Assembly: GCF_029714305.1 (NCBI RefSeq)
Contig: NZ_CP121647.1
Location: 4,484,501-4,548,500 of the forward strand
Length of the DNA stretch: 64,000 nt
From: Bradyrhizobium sp. CB3481
Lineage (GTDB): Bacteria > Pseudomonadota > Alphaproteobacteria > Rhizobiales > Xanthobacteraceae
Reading direction: 5' to 3'
Shown here: piece by piece, positions 60,227 through 64,000 of the stretch
Layout of the letters: every line of letters starts with the position of its first letter
How positions within the stretch are numbered: the first letter of the stretch is position 1
Notes under the pieces: generated by a model
What the model was told of the DNA's origin: nothing
Databases searched by the model: none
Seen by the model: the letters and a program-made list of their open reading frames with translations, nothing else
Made by a program: the position numbers and the translations under genes

Positions 60227-60262
60227 GCCGTATAGCGGATCGGTCGACCCACCTCGACCGAC

Positions 60263-61423
60263 CTATCCGCGCAGCCCGAGCACGCGGCGCGCGATCGCCT
60301 GGCGGTGAACCTCGCTCGGTCCCTCATACATCCGCATCAGCCGCGCTTTCTGCCAGAGGGCGTTGAGCGGCAGTTCCAGCGTCATGCCGAGCGCGCCGAG
60401 CGTCTGCATGGCGTGGTCGCAGGCTTCATAGGCCATCTCGGTCGCGAACACCTTGATCATCGAGGCTTCCTGGCGGATGTCCTCGCCGCGATCGGTCCGG
60501 TCGGCGGCATCGCGCACCATCAGCCGGCAGGCATGCATGCGCGTCGAGATGTCGGCGATCCACCACTGGATCGCCTGGCGGTCGGCAAGTTTCACGCCGA
60601 AGGTCTCGCGCTGCTTCGCGTGCTCGCACAACATGTCGAGCGCCCGCCTCGCAATGCCGATGCAGGTCGATCCCATCTCCAGCCGCCGCGTGCGCAGCCG
60701 GAGCTGCATCGGTGCATACCCCTTGCCGACTTCGCCCAGCACCAAGTCCTTGAGGATACGGCAATCCTCGAACACGATTTCGTAGGTCGGCTCGCCGCCC
60801 AGCATCGGAATCTCGCGCTCGATGATGAAGCCCGGTGTTCCCTTCTCGACGATAAAGGAGGTGATGCCGCCCTGGCGTTGGTCGCTGCCGACGCGGGCCA
60901 TGACGATGATGAAATCAGCGCTAGAGGCATTGGTGATCCAGATCTTGCGGCCGTTGATCACCCACTGATCGCCTTCCAGCACGGCGCGGGTCTTCATGCC
61001 CGCCGGATCGCCGCCGGCGCCGGGTTCGGAGATCGCGATCGCCGAGCTCATCCGCCCCTCGATATAGGGCTGAAGGTATTTCGCCTTCTGGACTGGGGTG
61101 CCGACCGCTTGCAGCATGCGCAGGTTCGGCGAGTCCGGCGGCAGCACGAAGGGCACGCAGGTGCGGCCAAGCTCCTCGTGAACGGCGGCCATCGTGCGCG
61201 TCGGCAGGTCGTGGCCGCCGAGGTCCTCGGGCGCGTCGAGCCCCCATAGCCCCAGCTCCTTCGATACGTCTCGCAGGCGCTGGCGCTGCGCATCCGTCAA
61301 TCGGGGACGACTGGCGCCGGGCAGCTTGGATTGCAGGTAGTGCGGCTCCAACGGAATAAGCTCGCGATCCACGAACTTCGCCACGGTCTCGCGGATCATC
61401 GCCGTTTGTTCATCGTCACTCAT
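60263..61423 (-). CDS. Acyl-CoA dehydrogenase family protein
   Basis: A 386-residue flavoprotein oxidising acyl-CoA. Blocks: AIAISEPGAGGDPAGMKTRA, GRKIWITNASSADFIIVMAR, MRLRTRRLEMGSTCIGIARR and the C-terminal RLMRMYEGPSEVHRQAIARR with the expected catalytic Glu (MYEGP). The length and motifs match typical tetrameric acyl-CoA dehydrogenases of beta-oxidation or branched-acid pathways. It is convergent with the chemoreceptor gene and followed upstream by a metallo-hydrolase gene on the same strand. Confidence 0.9.
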   Translation of the reverse strand: MSDDEQTAMIRETVAKFVDRELIPLEPHYLQSKLPGASRPRLTDAQRQRLRDVSKELGLWGLDAPEDLGGHDLPTRTMAAVHEELGRTCVPFVLPPDSPNLRMLQAVGTPVQKAKYLQPYIEGRMSSAIAISEPGAGGDPAGMKTRAVLEGDQWVINGRKIWITNASSADFIIVMARVGSDQRQGGITSFIVEKGTPGFIIEREIPMLGGEPTYEIVFEDCRILKDLVLGEVGKGYAPMQLRLRTRRLEMGSTCIGIARRALDMLCEHAKQRETFGVKLADRQAIQWWIADISTRMHACRLMVRDAADRTDRGEDIRQEASMIKVFATEMAYEACDHAMQTLGALGMTLELPLNALWQKARLMRMYEGPSEVHRQAIARRVLGLRG

Positions 61424-61564
61424 CGCACGTCCCTGCCTGCGTTACCGGTTTGAGGAGCACTAGCTCAAACCCGCTCGCCCTGCACAGCGCAATTGCGCGC
61501 GGTGCCGTTGCGCCAGGCGCGGAGGTCCCACCGCGCGGAATTTGGAATTCCGCCGCTCGGTCAG

Positions 61565-62440
61565 TCAGTCCCTTTTGAAACGATAATCGAAACGGTCGCC
61601 ATCCGCCGTGATCAGACCGGCGGTCGGCGTCGGAAAATGAATTGGCAGGATCAGCGTGTCGGTGCCGGCGACCGAGGCAAAGAATTTCCGCCGTGAGAGC
61701 GCGGATTGCTTCGGATCCCAATCGGGCTTGGCCGACCATTCCGGCTCGCGGCACTGAATCACGTGATGCATGAGGTCGCCGGCCACCACTGCGCGCTTGC
61801 CCCTTGAGAAGATGTTGACGCAGCAGTGACAGGGCGAATGTCCCGGCGTCGGCGTCAGGGTCACGGTATCGTCGAGCGCGTAGTCGTCGTCAACCAGAAC
61901 GGCCTGTCCGGCCTCCATGATCGGCAGGCAATTGTCGCGGAAAACCGTGCCAGGCGGATTGGCGCCTTTGGCGCTCTCCGCCTCCCACGCCGCATATTCC
62001 CGCTTGTGGAATATGTATTTGGCGTTGGGAAACGTCGGCACCCAGCGCCCGTCGCGCAGCGTGGTATTCCAGCCGGTATGGTCGATGTGCAGATGGGTGC
62101 AGAACACGTAGTCCACCTGCTCGTAGGAGACGCCGAGCGCGAACAGCTCGTTGCGCCAGCGCTCCTTGCCGGGAAAGTCGAACGGCGGCGGATGCCCCTT
62201 GTCCTCGCCGGTGCAGGTATCGACCAGAATGGTGTAGCGCGGCGTGCGGACGACGAAGGTCTGGTAGGTGATCACCATCATGCCGAGCGCCGTGTCGAAC
62301 ACCTCGGGCTCCATGCCGGCGAGATGATGCTTGAAGACCGCCTCGTCGTAGGCCGGAAAGAAATCCTGCGGCCGGCGCCACGGCCCCTCGCGCTCGATCA
62401 CCGCATCGATGGTGATGTCCCCGATTCTGAGTTGCTTCAT
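61565..62440 (-). CDS. Metallo-beta-lactamase fold hydrolase
   Basis: A 291-residue MBL-fold enzyme. The zinc motif THLHIDHTG (H116, H118, D120, H121), TPGHSPCHCC and AGDLMHH supply the ligands, with ILVDTCTGEDKGHP before them. The layout is that of the AttM/quorum-quenching lactonase relatives, but the substrate is not determined. It lies 141 bases upstream of the acyl-CoA dehydrogenase start on the same strand. Confidence 0.86.
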   Translation of the reverse strand: MKQLRIGDITIDAVIEREGPWRRPQDFFPAYDEAVFKHHLAGMEPEVFDTALGMMVITYQTFVVRTPRYTILVDTCTGEDKGHPPPFDFPGKERWRNELFALGVSYEQVDYVFCTHLHIDHTGWNTTLRDGRWVPTFPNAKYIFHKREYAAWEAESAKGANPPGTVFRDNCLPIMEAGQAVLVDDDYALDDTVTLTPTPGHSPCHCCVNIFSRGKRAVVAGDLMHHVIQCREPEWSAKPDWDPKQSALSRRKFFASVAGTDTLILPIHFPTPTAGLITADGDRFDYRFKRD

Positions 62441-62551
62441 TGCCGTTTCGCTCCCCTTTTTTAATCAGCGTAGCTGCGGGTTCCAGTCTCCACAAGCCAA
62501 GCGCGATGCGTCCTTGTCCTGGCCGCCCGAAATGTTGCTAATACTGCGCAG

Positions 62552-63427
62552 ATGGCTATTCGACCGATTCAGCTTGTGGTCCTGCTGATGCTTGCAACGC
62601 TGCCGGCTGCGGCCGCCTTCGCGGCGCCCGAGACGGTATTCTTCCCGAGCGCCGACGGCTCGACTGAGATCGTCGCCTATCTCTTCAAGCCGCAAACGCC
62701 AGGTCCTCACCCCGCCATCGTCATGCTGCACGGCCGCGGTGGGCCCTACTCGGCCAATGTCAACGAGGGTTGTACGTTGGTATCGCGCACCAGCCCATCC
62801 GCATGTAACGCGAGCAGCCTGTCGAAGCGGCACCTAATGTGGGGCCGGTATTGGGCCGAGCGTGGCTACGTTGCGCTGCTTCCGGACAGTTTTGGGCCGC
62901 GCGGCAAGGCGCACGGCTTCGGCCGCTTCACCCATGACGATCCGGATCGCGCCGATGTCAATGAAAAGACGGTGCGGCCGCTCGACGCCGAGGGCGCGCT
63001 GAACTGGCTGCGCAATCAGCGCGACGTCATTGCAAATCGTATCTTCCTGCAGGGCTGGTCGAATGGCGGCAGCACGGCACTGAATGTGATGCATCGGCAA
63101 GGCAGGAAGACCTCCGGCTATCGCGCGGCGCTGGCGCTCTATCCCGGCTGCGGACCGAAAGCCCTGCTTGCACCCGATCTCGCGACCACCGCGCCCATCA
63201 CCTTGCTGCTCGGCTCGGATGATGAAGAGGTCTCGCCGGCGAGATGCCAGAGCTTGGCCGAGCGGTCCATTGCGGCAGGCGCCAAGATCGACGTCGTCCT
63301 CTATCCCGGTGCAACGCATGGCTTTGACGACCCGGGACGACAACGCCAATCCATTCCAGGCAATCGCTCGGCGCTTGAAGATGCGATGAAGCGCGCGATC
63401 GCGTTTGTGGAGCGGCTAAGGGACTAG
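62552..63427 (+). CDS. Exported dienelactone hydrolase family protein
   Basis: A 291-residue alpha/beta hydrolase with a signal peptide (LVVLLMLATLPAAAAFAAP). Visible are AIVMLHGRGGPYS, YVALLPDSFGPRGKAHGFGR, the nucleophile in FLQGWSNGGSTALN, and VLYPGATHGFDDPGR with the catalytic His. The Ser nucleophile replaces the Cys of true dienelactone hydrolases. Probably periplasmic. It is divergent from the MBL-fold gene. Confidence 0.84.
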   Translation: MAIRPIQLVVLLMLATLPAAAAFAAPETVFFPSADGSTEIVAYLFKPQTPGPHPAIVMLHGRGGPYSANVNEGCTLVSRTSPSACNASSLSKRHLMWGRYWAERGYVALLPDSFGPRGKAHGFGRFTHDDPDRADVNEKTVRPLDAEGALNWLRNQRDVIANRIFLQGWSNGGSTALNVMHRQGRKTSGYRAALALYPGCGPKALLAPDLATTAPITLLLGSDDEEVSPARCQSLAERSIAAGAKIDVVLYPGATHGFDDPGRQRQSIPGNRSALEDAMKRAIAFVERLRD

Positions 63428-63524
63428 CAGGCGCCCACCGTCGTTCGGGCATTTTCTTTCGCCGTGCCGCAAATCGACCAGAAATCCTGCCTAGCGAAAG
63501 CACCTCGCATACGGGGGCAAGCCT

Positions 63525-64000
63525 TGAACAAGAAACTCAAATACGCCGCCATGGCGGTCGCCGTTTTCGCCGCGGCAGTCTATCTCAACAACACCAATCA
63601 TCTCGCCATCCCCCAGGACGGCGAGCCTGTGCTGCTGGCGCATCGCGGCATTGCCCAGCGCTTCGACGAGCGCGATCTGACGAACGACACCTGCACCGCG
63701 GCGCGCATGCTGCCGTCAGGCCACCAATATCTGGAGAACACGATCGATTCGATGCGCGCCAGCTTTACGGCCGGTGCCGATATCGTCGAGCTCGACGTTC
63801 ATCCCACCACCGACGGCGAATTCGCCGTCTTCCATGACTGGATGCTGGATTGCCGCACCGACGGCCACGGCGTCACGCGCGAGCACTCCATGGCATACTT
63901 GAAGAAGCTCGACATCGGCCATGGCTATACATCCGATGGCGGCAAGACCTTTCCGTTTCGCGGCAAGGCCGTCGGACTGATGCCGACGCTTGCCGAGGTG
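63525..64000 (+). CDS. Glycerophosphodiester phosphodiesterase, 5' part
   Basis: The first 158 codons of a gene running off the right edge. It starts with TTG at 63525 after a GGGGG site. A signal or anchor (YAAMAVAVFAAAVYL) precedes LLAHRGIAQRF (catalytic HRG), ENTIDSMRASFTAGADIVEL and DVHPTTDGEFAVFHDWMLDC, the metal and phosphate motifs of GDPD enzymes. It should cleave glycerophosphodiesters outside the cytoplasm. The C-terminal half is not visible. Confidence 0.85.

Overview
The window looks like chromosomal DNA of a Bradyrhizobium-like alphaproteobacterium (Rhizobiales). The support is high GC content, TTG and GTG starts, and typical families: two BA14K proteins, NDUFA12-like complex I subunit, GapR, DUF6894 proteins, orphan Bug-type solute receptors, Tad-type pseudopilins and an adenylate cyclase fused to a TolB-like/TPR module. 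Many families of palindromic intergenic repeats are scattered between genes. No rRNA, intact tRNA or CRISPR array was seen.

Layout. 1-16000: secreted-protein start, adenylate cyclase, SDR, HSL-type hydrolase, NhaD/ArsB-like permease, coiled-coil protein, nuclease/phosphatase-fold enzyme, a divergent GlxA-type regulator/DJ-1 enzyme pair, NDUFA12, BA14K protein, EamA exporter, a receiver protein followed by a hybrid histidine kinase, and an HNH nuclease. 16200-21600: a parDE toxin-antitoxin pair with a perfect palindromic operator candidate, a ketopantoate-reductase-like protein, three translationally coupled Tad-type genes and a second EamA paralogue. 21600-26200: a long leader and the B12-dependent ribonucleotide reductase nrdJ with its terminator.

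26330-29500 is the clearest accessory segment. Its GC is visibly lower than its surroundings. It carries a winged-helix/TIR-like protein broken by one frameshift and a PIN-domain protein with an unassigned C-terminal domain, edged by repeat fragments. It is the best candidate here for a poorly described, possibly defensive, system. 29500-37100 is repeat-rich: ROK kinase, PhnA-like protein, PepSY and SH3 secreted proteins and a UvrD-like helicase. It also holds two MITE-like palindromes with TACTGCGTCA ends, both nested in another repeat, and the first copies of a dispersed element of about 80 bp (four copies between 31.6 and 44.5 kb).

37100-51600 has a ceramidase-like gene cut by an in-frame TAG, two orphan Bug receptors, an M19 dipeptidase, a second BA14K protein, PaiB-like and CsaA-like proteins, gapR, pdxY, an RlpA-like lipoprotein, a zinc-ribbon adenylate cyclase, a PanE-like reductase and several small proteins. 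51800-57200 has many small proteins, including a duplicated two-gene cassette: a DUF6894 protein followed by a tiny basic protein ending in HYMRGPGPKWHA. 57200-64000 holds an NmrA-like protein, a chemotaxis receptor, an acyl-CoA dehydrogenase, a metallo-beta-lactamase-fold hydrolase, a dienelactone-hydrolase-like protein and the start of a glycerophosphodiester phosphodiesterase that runs off the window.

Most genes stand alone or in pairs. The clear functional units are the receiver/kinase pair, the regulator/DJ-1 pair, parDE, the three Tad genes, the TIR/PIN pair and the duplicated small-protein cassette. All family names come from reading motifs by eye; no database search was run.
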